From Halomonas sp. 25-S5 (lineage in GTDB: Bacteria > Pseudomonadota > Gammaproteobacteria > Pseudomonadales > Halomonadaceae): a DNA stretch of 64,000 bases. The notes under the pieces were generated by a model, which saw nothing but the letters and a program-made list of their open reading frames with translations, made no database searches and had not been told where the DNA came from. The stretch spans positions 1 to 64,000 of the forward strand of contig NZ_JARANV010000003.1 of NCBI RefSeq assembly GCF_029889845.1, in the 5' to 3' direction. The stretch's first letter is position 1; each line of letters begins with the position of its first letter. A program made the position numbers and the translations under genes. This document shows, piece by piece, positions 23,819 through 33,231 of the stretch.

Positions 23819-25552
23819 CTAGATCTTGATGACCTTCACGCCGTAGTCGGCCGGATTGACGATGTCCTCCAGCTTGCCGATCTGTGCGAAGTCGCCACTG
23901 CCAAGCTCACTGCTGATGTTGGTTTCAGGAAAACGCAGGTTCTTGATCACCTTCACCTGGGTGGGCATGCCCTTGCCGTCGATCTCCATCACCCAAGCGA
24001 GGAAGCCTCCCGAGAACTTGGCCAGGCTGCCGATCGGGTAGAGCCCGTAGGCCTGGATGTACTCCACCAGCACCGTCTTGTCGTATGCCGTGGCGGCCTC
24101 ATGGATCATGCGGTAGGCATCCAGCGGTGTGCGTGGTGGGATACCGTTACGGACGTGCATCAGCTTGTTGACCGCCTTGATCACCGATACCAGGCGCACT
24201 CGTTCCGAAAGCTGATCACCCCGCTTGCCAGCCGGGTAGCCGGTCCCATCCAGGCGCTCATTGGCATTCTCGATGATGTCGCGGCAGGTGGGGTTAGGCG
24301 TCCAGCCAAGTGCCTGCAGCTTGTGCTGTAGCGCGATCACATGGCCCTTAAGTATGTCTTTCTGCACCGGATTTATGTTGACCTTGAGCGACGGCAGCTG
24401 CGCGCTGATCAGTAGCGGCTTGCCCATGGTGTGCAGTAGCGCACCTAACACGGCTTCCCGCACGTGCGGGTCATGTGGATCACGGGCCAGCAACATGTCG
24501 GCCAGCTGACCGGCCACCTGTGTTGCATGACGCACCCAGTCCGGCTCGTCACGCAGGAAGGCCTGCGCATAGAGAAACGCCTTGCGGTCCTGTTCCACCA
24601 AATAGCGCAGGGTGTCGACGCAGTCGTAGAAGATTTCTTCGGGGAAGAGGTCACGGGTTTTCATGTACATCAGTCCCACCTGGAGCTGATGCGCCACGTC
24701 CGTGACACCACGCTCCATGGGCGACTGGCGGGCACGTTTCTCGCGCTCCTGAGCTTCGCGCTGCTGGATCTTCTTCTCCTTGGCTCCGGGAATGAACAGA
24801 GGAGCATGGTAGTCGAGCTTATCGTTGGCCCCGGTGCGATAGGCGGCCTCGCGCTCTGACTCACTCACGTAGTGGAACAGGGCCTCGGTCTGGGACGTAC
24901 CCATGTTGATGAACTGGATACCTACCGCGGCGTAGCCATTATTGCCGAAGGGACGGATATGACGGATCTTGCCCTCGGCGAAGAAGCTGTCCCCGTTGGG
25001 AAACTCGATGGTGACCCCTGGGATCTCCTGGTCCACTCCGATGGAAATGCTTTCCGCCAGGTCGATGTCGACCATGCAGCCCCCCACCGAGAGGTTGCGC
25101 AGCCGTCCCGGCACATTCAGCTCGTGCAGGTAGACTTCGAGACTGACACGAGCCTGCATGCCAAGGACAAAGGGGATACGGATGGCCCCGCGCTGCTCGG
25201 CGACGAACACCGATTCCGGTAGCTGGCACTCCAGGCGATAGAGCGTGCTGTCGGTCTTGAGCAGCTTGGCGGCGACGTTGCTAAGGCTGTAGGTATCACG
25301 CTCCATGACCTGGTTGCCCTTCAGGGCCTCCAGATCGAAGCTGACGCCGCCGTCGGTCAGATACCGCTCGATATCCTGGCCGGTATACTCCACTTCCAGC
25401 ACCAGGCGGCCACTGCTGAGATCGAGCTCGTGGACCACGGCCTTGAGCGGGTAGGCCATGCTCTTGGCATACAGGGAGATCTCATGAGTGTGCTGGAGCA
25501 GCGACCGAATCACGGCCGCTGAAGGGTTTTCGTACAGGGCGGGGAGGGCCAT
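23819..25552 (-). CDS. PilZ-domain protein with degenerate HD-GYP domain
   Basis: The 577-residue protein starts with a YcgR-like N-terminal domain (about 10-110), then a PilZ domain with the cyclic-di-GMP motifs R121-GAI-R125 and NLSVGG (153-158). A linker rich in Gln, Arg and Glu leads to an HD-GYP-like domain (about 280-560). The GYP part is intact (ERLDGTGYPAG, near 437), but the metal-binding HD pair reads LLHTMGKP (near 376), with Thr where Asp should be, and the preceding HHE segment is NANE. It therefore probably binds cyclic-di-GMP through PilZ but may not hydrolyse it. It likely links second-messenger level to motility or surface behaviour. It is monocistronic. Confidence 0.8.
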   Translation of the reverse strand: MALPALYENPSAAVIRSLLQHTHEISLYAKSMAYPLKAVVHELDLSSGRLVLEVEYTGQDIERYLTDGGVSFDLEALKGNQVMERDTYSLSNVAAKLLKTDSTLYRLECQLPESVFVAEQRGAIRIPFVLGMQARVSLEVYLHELNVPGRLRNLSVGGCMVDIDLAESISIGVDQEIPGVTIEFPNGDSFFAEGKIRHIRPFGNNGYAAVGIQFINMGTSQTEALFHYVSESEREAAYRTGANDKLDYHAPLFIPGAKEKKIQQREAQEREKRARQSPMERGVTDVAHQLQVGLMYMKTRDLFPEEIFYDCVDTLRYLVEQDRKAFLYAQAFLRDEPDWVRHATQVAGQLADMLLARDPHDPHVREAVLGALLHTMGKPLLISAQLPSLKVNINPVQKDILKGHVIALQHKLQALGWTPNPTCRDIIENANERLDGTGYPAGKRGDQLSERVRLVSVIKAVNKLMHVRNGIPPRTPLDAYRMIHEAATAYDKTVLVEYIQAYGLYPIGSLAKFSGGFLAWVMEIDGKGMPTQVKVIKNLRFPETNISSELGSGDFAQIGKLEDIVNPADYGVKVIKI

Positions 25553-25923
25553 GTTGAGTGCCTGCGCATGCGATAGTCGTATTTATTGATATATCAACGA
25601 GACATATCTGTTCTATAGAAGTTGACTATATACCTCTTTGTTAGCAGGGCAACCATGCTGATGTGGCTCCTTGCCCATAGGGTCAGCGAGTGAGACGGAG
25701 AATACAGCCTGGGAACGTCCGCTTATCGGCCCTCCAGAGGGCTGGATTCAGGTCCCGGGAGACGGCAACATGCATAAGTGCAAACCCCATCCGCCGTTCC
25801 TCCCTGTGCGTGGTTGGGTAGTAGCCCGCCTCTAGCCAAGAGGCGCATCCTTGTAAGACCCTGCCTCCCCCCTGGTCTCGAGCTCCGAGATCAGGGGGGA
25901 TCTCTTTGTGCAGGTAGCAAGCA
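25553..25923. other. 371-bp intergenic region with element R2
   Basis: This region lies upstream of the PilZ/HD-GYP gene and downstream of the GGDEF-EAL gene, both on the minus strand. The left part should carry the PilZ gene promoter. The plus strand from about 25680 holds several short hairpins (for example GGCCCTCCAGAGGGC) and ends in R2. A small RNA on the plus strand is possible. No protein-coding frame is convincing. Confidence 0.5.
25827..25907. repeat. Double-hairpin element R2
   Basis: CGCCTCT (25827-25833) pairs with AGAGGCG (25839-25845), followed by CATCCTTG. A 14-bp stem (25867-25880 with 25886-25899) then precedes ATCTCTTTG. It shares layout and the first hairpin with R1 at 23739-23815. 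Confidence 0.6.
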
Positions 25924-28497
25924 TCACGCTTCGGTGGCGGGCAGCCGGTCAGGCAGCTTCATGAGCGCATCCCACGGCATCGGCTTGGCAAAGAGATAGC
26001 CTTGCAGCAGGTCGCATTCCCTTTTCACCAGATCCTCTTGCTGCGCGCGCTCCTCGATACCCTCCGCTACCACCACTAGGTCCATGTGATGCGCCATGGT
26101 GATGATGCCCTGGACGATAGCGGCATTGCTGCGGCTGGTGAGGACGTCACGGATAAAGGCACGATCCAGCTTGATCTTGTGTATCGGCAGGTCGCGCAGG
26201 TAGCTGAGGCTGGAGAAGCCGGTGCCGAAGTCGTCGATGGCGACCGTGATGCTCATCCCGCGAAGGGTGTCGATCATCTCGATCGCCTGCTCGGCGCCGC
26301 CCAGCAGGATGCTTTCGGTCATCTCCAGCTCGAGGAGCTCGGGGGGGAGCCCTGTCTCGTCCAGGATGGCCTGCACCTCCTCGAGGAAGCCGTCACGGCG
26401 GAACTGCAGCGACGAGATATTGACTGCGACAGGGAACACTCGCTCTCCCTTGGCCCGCATGGTGGCAAGATGCTGGCAGGCCTGCCGCAGCACCCAGCGA
26501 CCGAGGGGGATGATCTGCCCGGTCTGTTCGGCGATCGGGATGAAGACACCAGGCGACACCACGCCCTGTGTGGGGTGGTGCCAGCGGACGAGAGCCTCGA
26601 GGCTACGAATGTGCCCACTGACGGCATCGACAATGGGCTGGTAGTAGAGCTCGAACTGGTGCTCGCGCAGGGCGGTGTGGAGATCATGGCGCAGCAGCAC
26701 GTGCTCGCCAGTGTCTTGCCTACCCTCCCCTTGGTACCACTGCCAGGTGTTACGCCCCTGGCGTTTCGCTACCTCCACGGCCAGGCCAGCATGCTGCAAC
26801 AGCTCGAGGGGGTGCTGGACCACTTCATCGCTGCAGGCGATGCCGATGCTGGTACTGATGTGCAGAGCCTGGCCGTCGACCTCGAACGAATGTTCGAAGG
26901 CGGCGAGGACGCGCTCGGCCGCTGTGGCCACCTCTTCACGGTTTTCCAGATCCGGCATCAAGAAGGCGAACTCGTCTCCGGTGAGTCGAGTCAGGGTGTC
27001 GGAGGGACCGAGCAGCTGACGCAGACGCGCGACGATGGCGACTAGCAACTGGTTGCCGACCCGGTACCCCAGGCCATCATTGATGGTCTTGAAGCCGTCC
27101 AGGTCGAGGTGCATCACCGCCAAGAGGCGCCGGTCCTGTTGGCTCCACCGGTAGTCCTGCTCGAGACGGTCATCCAGGGCCGTGCGATTGGGCAGGCCGG
27201 TAAGCAGGTCGTGGGTGGCCTGGTAAGCGATCTTGGCCTCTTGGCGGCGCTCGCGGGTGATGTCCTCCTGGATGCCGATGAAGTGGGTGCAGTGACCAGC
27301 CTCGTCAGTGACAGGACTGATTGTCAGGTGATTCCAGAAAGGCGTGCCGTCCTTGCGGTAATTGAGCAGCGTGACCTGAGCATTGGTCTGCGCTTTCAGA
27401 GCATGGCGCAACGTCGCGATGGCCGTAGGGTCGGTCTTCTCCCCCTGCAAGAAGCGACAGTTCCGACCTAGCACCTCGTCCGGCTCGTAGCCTGTCAGCC
27501 GGCAGAACGCCTCGTTGGCATAGACGAGCGGCATATCGCTCCGGGTGGCATCCGCCATCAGCACGCCATTGGGACTGGCTTCGATGCCCCGTTGCAACAG
27601 GCGAAGAGCGGACTCCTGACGTTTGCGTTCGGTGATGTCGCGGCAGATGCCATAGACCCCGACGATCTCATCTTCGACGGTGACCGGGAAGTTGGTGATT
27701 TCGACGTGGTAGGGGTGGCCGTCGGCATGAATGCCGACAGTTTCGTAATGGCGCGACGCACCATTCTTGGCGGCATCGAAGGCTTCCTGAGTCAAATCAC
27801 GATAGTCGGGATGGACGAACTCGTTGAAGTGACGACCCACTAGTTCCTCTTCCGAGTGGCCAGTGATGCTCTCTCGGGCGGCGTTGCCCCGCTGGAAACG
27901 GCCTTCCAGGTCAAACTCGTAAACCCCGTCAGGATGATTCACAAACAGCGAGCGGTGCCACTCAGCCAGCGTACGATGGTGGCGGCTGTCGCGGTCCTTG
28001 ATTACCGCCAGAGCGATCAGGGCAGCGGCTTGGTGAAGCCGTCGCCGGCTCATCTCGCTGGGGGCGGTGGGTTCGCGGTAGTAGGTGCCGAACGTTCCCA
28101 GAAGCTCCCCCTGGGAGGTGAGCACGGGGCTGGACCAGCAAGCGTGCAACCCTTCGACAAGCGCCTCGCAGCGAAACGCCTCCCAGCGCCGGTCCGTCTG
28201 GATGTCTTCCGTGATGACCTGCCGGCGCCGATAGGCAGCCTCGCCGAAGGACGCCATCCCCTCCCCGATGGGGACATCCTGAAGCCGCTCGTAATAGGCC
28301 CGCGAGAAGCGTTGGCTGGGGGACAGACTGAGAGTGCAGCGTGCTGAATCGAAGCGCATGAAGGCCACGATAGCGCCAGGCAGTTGAATGCCGATCCAGC
28401 GGGCGATGGCGTCAAGCGTTCCTTCGAGCGGTGCCTGTTGAGCGATCAGTTCATGGATGTCCTGCTGCGCCTCCAGCAGGGTGAGGTCGTCGGTCAC
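25924..28497 (-). CDS. GAF-PAS-PAS-GGDEF-EAL signalling protein
   Basis: From the GTG at 28497, preceded by AAGGAGG at ideal spacing, the protein has 857 residues: a GAF domain (about 15-155), two PAS domains (about 180-290 and 300-415; the second has the flavin-LOV-like GRNCRFLQG), GGDEF (about 430-590) and EAL (about 605-850). The GGDEF motif reads TGDEF (near 513) rather than GGDEF, so cyclase activity is uncertain. The EAL motif is intact (SLEALVRW, near 634), with the later DDFGTGFSS and KLDRAFI motifs also present, suggesting an active cyclic-di-GMP phosphodiesterase. GRNCRFLQG contains the cysteine used by LOV photoreceptors, so blue-light sensing is possible. A start 25 codons upstream is unlikely. 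Confidence 0.88.
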   Translation of the reverse strand: MTDDLTLLEAQQDIHELIAQQAPLEGTLDAIARWIGIQLPGAIVAFMRFDSARCTLSLSPSQRFSRAYYERLQDVPIGEGMASFGEAAYRRRQVITEDIQTDRRWEAFRCEALVEGLHACWSSPVLTSQGELLGTFGTYYREPTAPSEMSRRRLHQAAALIALAVIKDRDSRHHRTLAEWHRSLFVNHPDGVYEFDLEGRFQRGNAARESITGHSEEELVGRHFNEFVHPDYRDLTQEAFDAAKNGASRHYETVGIHADGHPYHVEITNFPVTVEDEIVGVYGICRDITERKRQESALRLLQRGIEASPNGVLMADATRSDMPLVYANEAFCRLTGYEPDEVLGRNCRFLQGEKTDPTAIATLRHALKAQTNAQVTLLNYRKDGTPFWNHLTISPVTDEAGHCTHFIGIQEDITRERRQEAKIAYQATHDLLTGLPNRTALDDRLEQDYRWSQQDRRLLAVMHLDLDGFKTINDGLGYRVGNQLLVAIVARLRQLLGPSDTLTRLTGDEFAFLMPDLENREEVATAAERVLAAFEHSFEVDGQALHISTSIGIACSDEVVQHPLELLQHAGLAVEVAKRQGRNTWQWYQGEGRQDTGEHVLLRHDLHTALREHQFELYYQPIVDAVSGHIRSLEALVRWHHPTQGVVSPGVFIPIAEQTGQIIPLGRWVLRQACQHLATMRAKGERVFPVAVNISSLQFRRDGFLEEVQAILDETGLPPELLELEMTESILLGGAEQAIEMIDTLRGMSITVAIDDFGTGFSSLSYLRDLPIHKIKLDRAFIRDVLTSRSNAAIVQGIITMAHHMDLVVVAEGIEERAQQEDLVKRECDLLQGYLFAKPMPWDALMKLPDRLPATEA

Positions 28498-29011
28498 GCA
28501 AATGCCTCCTTTGGTCTTCCTCCTTGTAGTTGTTAGGAGGCCGATAAGTCCAGCGAATACTGAACAATCCAAGCAGGGTAGGCAAGCGAGCTATCGGCAG
28601 TCAATGAATAGCTCCCAACTGCTTGACGACCAATGAATCATCAATGAAAGAGCGGCTTTACTATCAAGCCCTAGCGTGGCCGTCATGCTTGAAGCACATA
28701 TAAATAAAATGATCGTATTTTTTCCTAATCTAACGTCAATTGGGTATTATCGCCTTTCTCGGCTCCTGGGGCCTCTCCGGGCGCTCTTGTGGCATCATCT
28801 TCTTCCGTGCTCATTTCGCTAGGATATGGACCGCGCGACGGACGTTCCAGGGGGCATGTACGACATCCCCGTGAAACTGATTGAGAAGTCCGCTCGGTAG
28901 GAAGAGGCCGCCGCTACCAGCATGGCACGATAGCCCCTTTCCAGATTCAGCCAGAGCCCCGATGTTTCGCCACCCTGGTCCCCCCCTGATTCCACTCTCT
29001 GGAGCTAGCGC
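28498..29011. other. 514-bp divergent intergenic region
   Basis: It separates the GGDEF-EAL gene (minus) from the bacteriophytochrome (plus). The middle (28640-28760) is AT-rich and should contain promoters in both directions, but I see no clear -35/-10 pair. Small frames in it lack ribosome sites. Confidence 0.5.
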
Positions 29012-31099
29012 ATGCCCAGCACCCATTACAGTGATGCGGAAATCGCCGCTGCACTCGAAGCCTGTGCCCGTGAACCAGTGCATATCCCTGGCGCTATCCA
29101 GCCGATGGGCTGTCTGGTAAGCCTGGACTCTGACATGAGCCAGATTCGCCAGGTGAGCGCCAATATCGAGAATTTCCTGGGTGTCAGCGTGGCGGATGCA
29201 CTGTCCGGCGAGGCCAGGATGGTACTGGGCGATGAGTTGATGGATCTCCTGGCCACAGAACTAGTGAAGCAGGACAAATCAGCCACCGTTCTCACCGCCC
29301 AGCGCGAGGTGCAGGGAGAACGACGCCGCTATCATGTGGTGGCCTATCCCAGTGGCGACGACGCTTTCGTCGTGGAGCTGGAAGACCAGATGTGCCCGGA
29401 GGGGCATCGCCTGCTGGACAAGGTAAACGACTGGCTGGCCGAAGTGAGGCAAATCGACGACGCCGATACTCTCCTCGATGCCCTGACACAGTGGGTACAG
29501 GAGCTCACCGGCCACGAGCGGGTGATGGTCTATCGTTTCGATGAGCAGTGGAACGGCCAGGTGGTCGCCGAGACCCGTCTGGCCGCGGCGGAGAGCTTTC
29601 TCGATCACTACTTCCCGGCCAGTGACATTCCCGCCCAAGTACGCCGACTCTATGACATGAACAGGGTGCGCAGCATTCCCGACGCTTCGGCTCCGGCGAT
29701 TCCTCTGGTGCCGCACGATGTCCCTGGCGAGGCAGCGCCACTGGATATGTCACAAGGGGTGCTGCGCGCCGTCGCACCGATTCACCAGGAGTACCTCACC
29801 AACATGGGCGTCGGTGCTTCGCTGTCGATAGCCATGCACGAGGGGGAGAAGCTCTGGGGCCTTCTGGCCTGTCATGGCCTGGAACCCAGGCCACTGGAGG
29901 CCGACCTGCGTGATGCACTGTGCGTCCTGGTACAGATCGCCATGTCACAGCTGAGGGTATTGCGCACTCAAGCTGACACCCGCCTGCTTCACGATATCCA
30001 CGACAGCAACGAGATTCTCTCCGATGAGATGGGACGCCCTCTCGGGCCGGAGGGCATGATCCAGCGTCATGGTGCGCAATGGCTTGAGCTACTGGATGCC
30101 GCAGGCATTGCCCTCGTCACCGGGGAAGAGAGCTGTGGCCTGGGAACCCTGCCCGGCGAGGAGAATCTGGTCGCCATGGCCGGTTGGCTGAGCCGCCACC
30201 AGCAGCACGACACTCCCTGGCATACCCAGGCATTGGCAACGACCCCCCTGGCGCCATGGCAGGAGGGCGATCTCTGCGGCTTGCTCGCCGTAGCGCTGCC
30301 GACCGAGTCGAACCATTGGCTGATGCTGTTTCGCCGCGAACAGCGACACAGCAGGCGCTGGGCTGGTAAGCCCGAGGATACCCCCATGATGCGGGATGGC
30401 AAGCTGGTTCTGACGCCACGCAGGTCCTTTGCCCAGTGGCAGGATGAAGTCAGGGGGGTTAGCCGGGCCTGGCGCGACATAGAGTGCCGTGCCTTCGGGG
30501 ACCTCGCCAAGACCCTGGCCGTCTTGACTTCCAGCCATGAGATCGCCCAGCTCAACGAAAAGCTTCATCATGCCAACCGCAAGCTCAAGAGCCTGGCCTA
30601 CAGTGACGGCCTGACCGGCACCTGGAACCGCTACCGCATGGAGCAGGCGATCGACGCTGAGCTCAATGCCGCCGAACGTCACAACCGTCCCTTCGCCGTG
30701 CTGCTGTTCGATATCGATCACTTCAAGTGCTTCAACGATACCCACGGGCATGAGGCCGGCGATGAGGTGTTGGTGGCGCTATGCAGTGTCCTGCAGGGCA
30801 TCCTGCGCCCCACCGACAACCTGGGCCGCTGGGGCGGCGAGGAGTTCATCGTGCTGGTCAGTGACTGCGACGCGGTCGGCGGCATGCATCTCGCCGAACG
30901 GCTCAGGCAGAGCACCGCGGCACTAGACCTGGGCAATCTGGGCAGCGTGACCATCAGCATTGGCGTGGCTGCCTGGCGCCCCGGCGAAAGCCTGAAAACC
31001 TTGATCGCCCGAGCCGACCAGGCGATGTACCGGGCCAAGGAAAGTGGCCGTAACCGGGTGATAGCCGAAGCGGCGAGTATCACATCGCCTCCCCCTTGA
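29012..31099 (+). CDS. Bacteriophytochrome diguanylate cyclase (PAS-GAF-PHY-GGDEF)
   Basis: The 695-residue red/far-red light sensor makes cyclic-di-GMP. The N-terminal PAS carries Cys18 in EACAREPVHIPGAIQP, the biliverdin-attachment cysteine of bacterial phytochromes. The GAF domain (about 140-305) has the chromophore-pocket sequence PASDIPAQVRRLYDMNRVR, and PHY spans about 320-510. The output domain (about 530-690) has an intact GGEEF (near 607) and an RPTD inhibitory site just before it, so it should be active and feedback-controlled. IQPMG replaces the usual IQPHG. No haem oxygenase gene for making biliverdin is in the window. GGAG precedes the ATG by 8 bases. Confidence 0.92.
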   Translation: MPSTHYSDAEIAAALEACAREPVHIPGAIQPMGCLVSLDSDMSQIRQVSANIENFLGVSVADALSGEARMVLGDELMDLLATELVKQDKSATVLTAQREVQGERRRYHVVAYPSGDDAFVVELEDQMCPEGHRLLDKVNDWLAEVRQIDDADTLLDALTQWVQELTGHERVMVYRFDEQWNGQVVAETRLAAAESFLDHYFPASDIPAQVRRLYDMNRVRSIPDASAPAIPLVPHDVPGEAAPLDMSQGVLRAVAPIHQEYLTNMGVGASLSIAMHEGEKLWGLLACHGLEPRPLEADLRDALCVLVQIAMSQLRVLRTQADTRLLHDIHDSNEILSDEMGRPLGPEGMIQRHGAQWLELLDAAGIALVTGEESCGLGTLPGEENLVAMAGWLSRHQQHDTPWHTQALATTPLAPWQEGDLCGLLAVALPTESNHWLMLFRREQRHSRRWAGKPEDTPMMRDGKLVLTPRRSFAQWQDEVRGVSRAWRDIECRAFGDLAKTLAVLTSSHEIAQLNEKLHHANRKLKSLAYSDGLTGTWNRYRMEQAIDAELNAAERHNRPFAVLLFDIDHFKCFNDTHGHEAGDEVLVALCSVLQGILRPTDNLGRWGGEEFIVLVSDCDAVGGMHLAERLRQSTAALDLGNLGSVTISIGVAAWRPGESLKTLIARADQAMYRAKESGRNRVIAEAASITSPPP

Positions 31100-31430
31100 T
31101 TCGAATCATGACAAACCCCGTCCAGCATTCATGCATGCAAACGGTCATCCATCAACGGATCGGTGACCCTTGGTATGACCACTCGTTCAATGTACCGTCA
31201 TGGCCGTCACTTCGATTATGAAAGAACAGGATAATGGCCCTTCTTTTGTTGTCGTTTTGCAGCCCTGGTGCCATGTCTTCCAGACTGGATTCTTTATGTA
31301 AAGAAAAACAAGGATTGTTTATGAAAGGTGCACCAACCGTGCTGAGCTGATGAATCCGGCTGAATCGTCCGATCTTGGCCGGCAAAAGCTGCCCTGCCCA
31401 CCTAATATCTGGTAGGCAGGATTGCATACT
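31100..31430. other. 331-bp intergenic region
   Basis: It lies between the convergent phytochrome and MvaT-like genes. The right end holds a stem-loop that fits the mvaT terminator. Nothing gene-like is seen in the rest. Confidence 0.5.
31393..31420 (-). terminator. Stem-loop after the MvaT-like gene
   Basis: CCTGCCTACC and GGTGGGCAGG (read on the minus strand) form a ten-base stem with an eight-base loop, 11 bases past the stop codon, followed within a few bases by CTTTTGCC. Confidence 0.55.
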
Positions 31431-31805
31431 TTAATCTTCTGTTCTTACCAGCCAGCTCTCTACGGTATCGGCACCGAATTCTTCTTTCCACGCTTTCAGC
31501 GTCTTCTGGTTACCGCCACGGGTCTCGACAACCTCACCCGTGTTCGGGTTCTTGTAGATCTTCAGCTTGCGCTTGGCACGGCCTGTGCTTTTTGTGCTGT
31601 TTGAGGTCTTGTTGGCAGTAGGCGTCGGGTTGAGCAGACTGATGACGTCGGCTGCCGACTTGTCGAACTCCCGCATCAGGGCTTCAAGGTGGTTCTTGAA
31701 GTCCAGCTCAGCTTTCATCCGGTCGTCATTCTTCAGCTTATCCAGCTCCTCCTGAAGCTGCTTGAGCTGCTGTTCTTTTTCCACGTACGTATTGAGTAGG
31801 GACAT
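31431..31805 (-). CDS. MvaT/H-NS-family nucleoid protein (xenogeneic silencer)
   Basis: From the ATG at 31805 (AGGAG upstream) the protein has 124 residues. The N-terminal half (1-60, LNTYVEKEQQLKQLQEELDKL) is a coiled coil for dimerisation. The C-terminal half carries the MvaT DNA-binding domain: KRKLKIYKNPNTGEVVETRGG, then NQKTLKAWKEEFG. In Pseudomonas, MvaT and MvaU bind AT-rich foreign DNA and silence it. A close paralogue with a stop mutation lies at 46747. The presence of AT-rich acquired genes on both sides suggests likely targets. A frame 21 codons longer is open but lacks a ribosome site. Confidence 0.88.
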   Translation of the reverse strand: MSLLNTYVEKEQQLKQLQEELDKLKNDDRMKAELDFKNHLEALMREFDKSAADVISLLNPTPTANKTSNSTKSTGRAKRKLKIYKNPNTGEVVETRGGNQKTLKAWKEEFGADTVESWLVRTED

Positions 31806-32020
31806 TGCGGCTCCTGACGTTGCTATGAGTGGCGCGTGTAATATGGGACAGTCGTCAGAAATATTCAATTGATTATCTCGCCTAACAATCCATAAATATA
31901 ATTAATTTCTTTTTGAACACATGGCGAGCGTGCCATTCTGTGCTGACCAGAGGTGCCATTAGTTCATGTCTTGGTAATACTGGTCCCATGGCCAGAATTG
32001 GGAATGTCGGGGGAGGAGGC

Positions 32021-33079
32021 ATGACATTGCTGGTATTCGTAGCCGGTCTGATGCTGCTGATCCTCGGTGCAGAGGGGCTAGTGAGGGGCGCTTCGCGGCT
32101 AGCCACCCGCGACGGCATGTCGCCACTGATCATCGGCCTGACGGTGGTGGCCTTCGGCACCAGCTCGCCGGAGCTGGCCGTGAGCCTCAAGGCGGCCCTC
32201 GATGACCAGGCGGGCATCGCCATGGGCAACGTGGTGGGCAGCAACATCTTCAACGTGCTATTCATCCTGGGCGTCTCGGCGCTGATCGTCCCGCTGGCGG
32301 TGGCGCAGCAGCTGATCCGTTTCGACATCCCGTTGATGGTGGGGCTGTCCCTGGCCGTGCTACTGCTGGCCATGAACGGTAGCGTCGGGCGCCTCGACGG
32401 TGGGCTGCTGGTCGCTGGTCTGGGCGCCTACCTGGTGTTCCTGTTTCTCCAGAACGCCAAGGCGCCCTCGGCGGAGGCGGCGCCGGACGGCGAATCGGCC
32501 CCCGCCTCCCTGGGCATCAACCTGCTCTACGTGGGGGGAGGCCTGGCCATGCTGGTGCTGGGCTCGCGCTGGCTGGTGGACGGAGCGGTGAGCTTCGCCC
32601 AGTCGCTGGGCATCAGTGAGCAGGTGATCGGCCTGACCATCATCGCCGCCGGCACCTCGCTGCCCGAGGTGGTGACCTCGATCATCGCCGCGCTGCGCGG
32701 CGAGCGGGATATTGCCGTGGGCAACGTGGTGGGCAGCAACGTCTTCAATATCCTCGGCGTGCTGGGGCTCACGGGCTTGCTAGCCCCCTCGGGCATCGCC
32801 GTTTCCGACGCCATGCTGGGGTTCGATATCCCGGTGATGATCGTCGTTGCCCTGGCCTGCCTGCCGATCTGCTTCACTGGCGGGGTGATCAACCGCTGGG
32901 AAGGTGGCGTGCTGCTGGCCTACTATCTGGCCTACACCCTCTACCTGATCCTGGCGGCTACTCAGCATGACGCTCTGCAGGCTTTCAGCGCCAGCCTGAT
33001 CTATTTCGCCCTGCCCCTGACGGCGCTGACACTGGTCATGCTGGCGATGCAGGATCATCGTAGAAGAAGGCGGCCATGA
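32021..33079 (+). CDS. Calcium/sodium antiporter of the CaCA family (YrbG-like)
   Basis: The 352-residue inner-membrane exchanger has about ten hydrophobic segments and the two inverted alpha-repeats of the family: AFGTSSPELAVSLKAAL with GNVVGSNIFNVL in the first half, and AAGTSLPEVVTSIIAAL with GNVVGSNVFNIL in the second. The Glu of each SPE/LPE is the cation-binding residue. It starts at the ATG after GGGAGGAGGC. A central soluble loop (about residues 145-165) is rich in Ala, Pro and Glu. It is probably monocistronic and uses the sodium gradient, which suits a halophile. Confidence 0.9.
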   Translation: MTLLVFVAGLMLLILGAEGLVRGASRLATRDGMSPLIIGLTVVAFGTSSPELAVSLKAALDDQAGIAMGNVVGSNIFNVLFILGVSALIVPLAVAQQLIRFDIPLMVGLSLAVLLLAMNGSVGRLDGGLLVAGLGAYLVFLFLQNAKAPSAEAAPDGESAPASLGINLLYVGGGLAMLVLGSRWLVDGAVSFAQSLGISEQVIGLTIIAAGTSLPEVVTSIIAALRGERDIAVGNVVGSNVFNILGVLGLTGLLAPSGIAVSDAMLGFDIPVMIVVALACLPICFTGGVINRWEGGVLLAYYLAYTLYLILAATQHDALQAFSASLIYFALPLTALTLVMLAMQDHRRRRRP

Positions 33080-33080
33080 T

Positions 33081-33187
33081 CTGTGACCAAAGCTGTGACC
33101 GTTCAGGGCCAACGGTCAATCAGCAAAGCCGCATATGGGTGGGCTCCAGTGAAAGGTGGTCACAGCGTGGTCACAGGATGGTCACAG
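33081..33187. repeat. Cluster of TGGTCACAG repeats beside tRNA-Arg
   Basis: TGGTCACAG occurs at 33157-33165, 33168-33176 and 33179-33187, spaced exactly 11 bases (one helical turn). The complement CTGTGACCA occurs at 33081-33089 and as CTGTGACCG at 33093-33101. The cluster lies between the antiporter stop and the 3' end of a tRNA gene. Such phased repeats next to a tRNA resemble integrase arm-type binding sites of an att region. Confidence 0.6.
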
Positions 33188-33191
33188 GCAC

Positions 33192-33224
33192 AAAAAAGGA
33201 CCTACGGCATCACCGTAAGTCCTT
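33192..33224 (-). terminator. Terminator after tRNA-Arg
   Basis: On the minus strand AAGGACTTACGG and CCGTAGGTCCTT form a hairpin with a short loop followed by TTTT, directly downstream of the tRNA. Confidence 0.85.
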
Positions 33225-33231
33225 GAATTCG

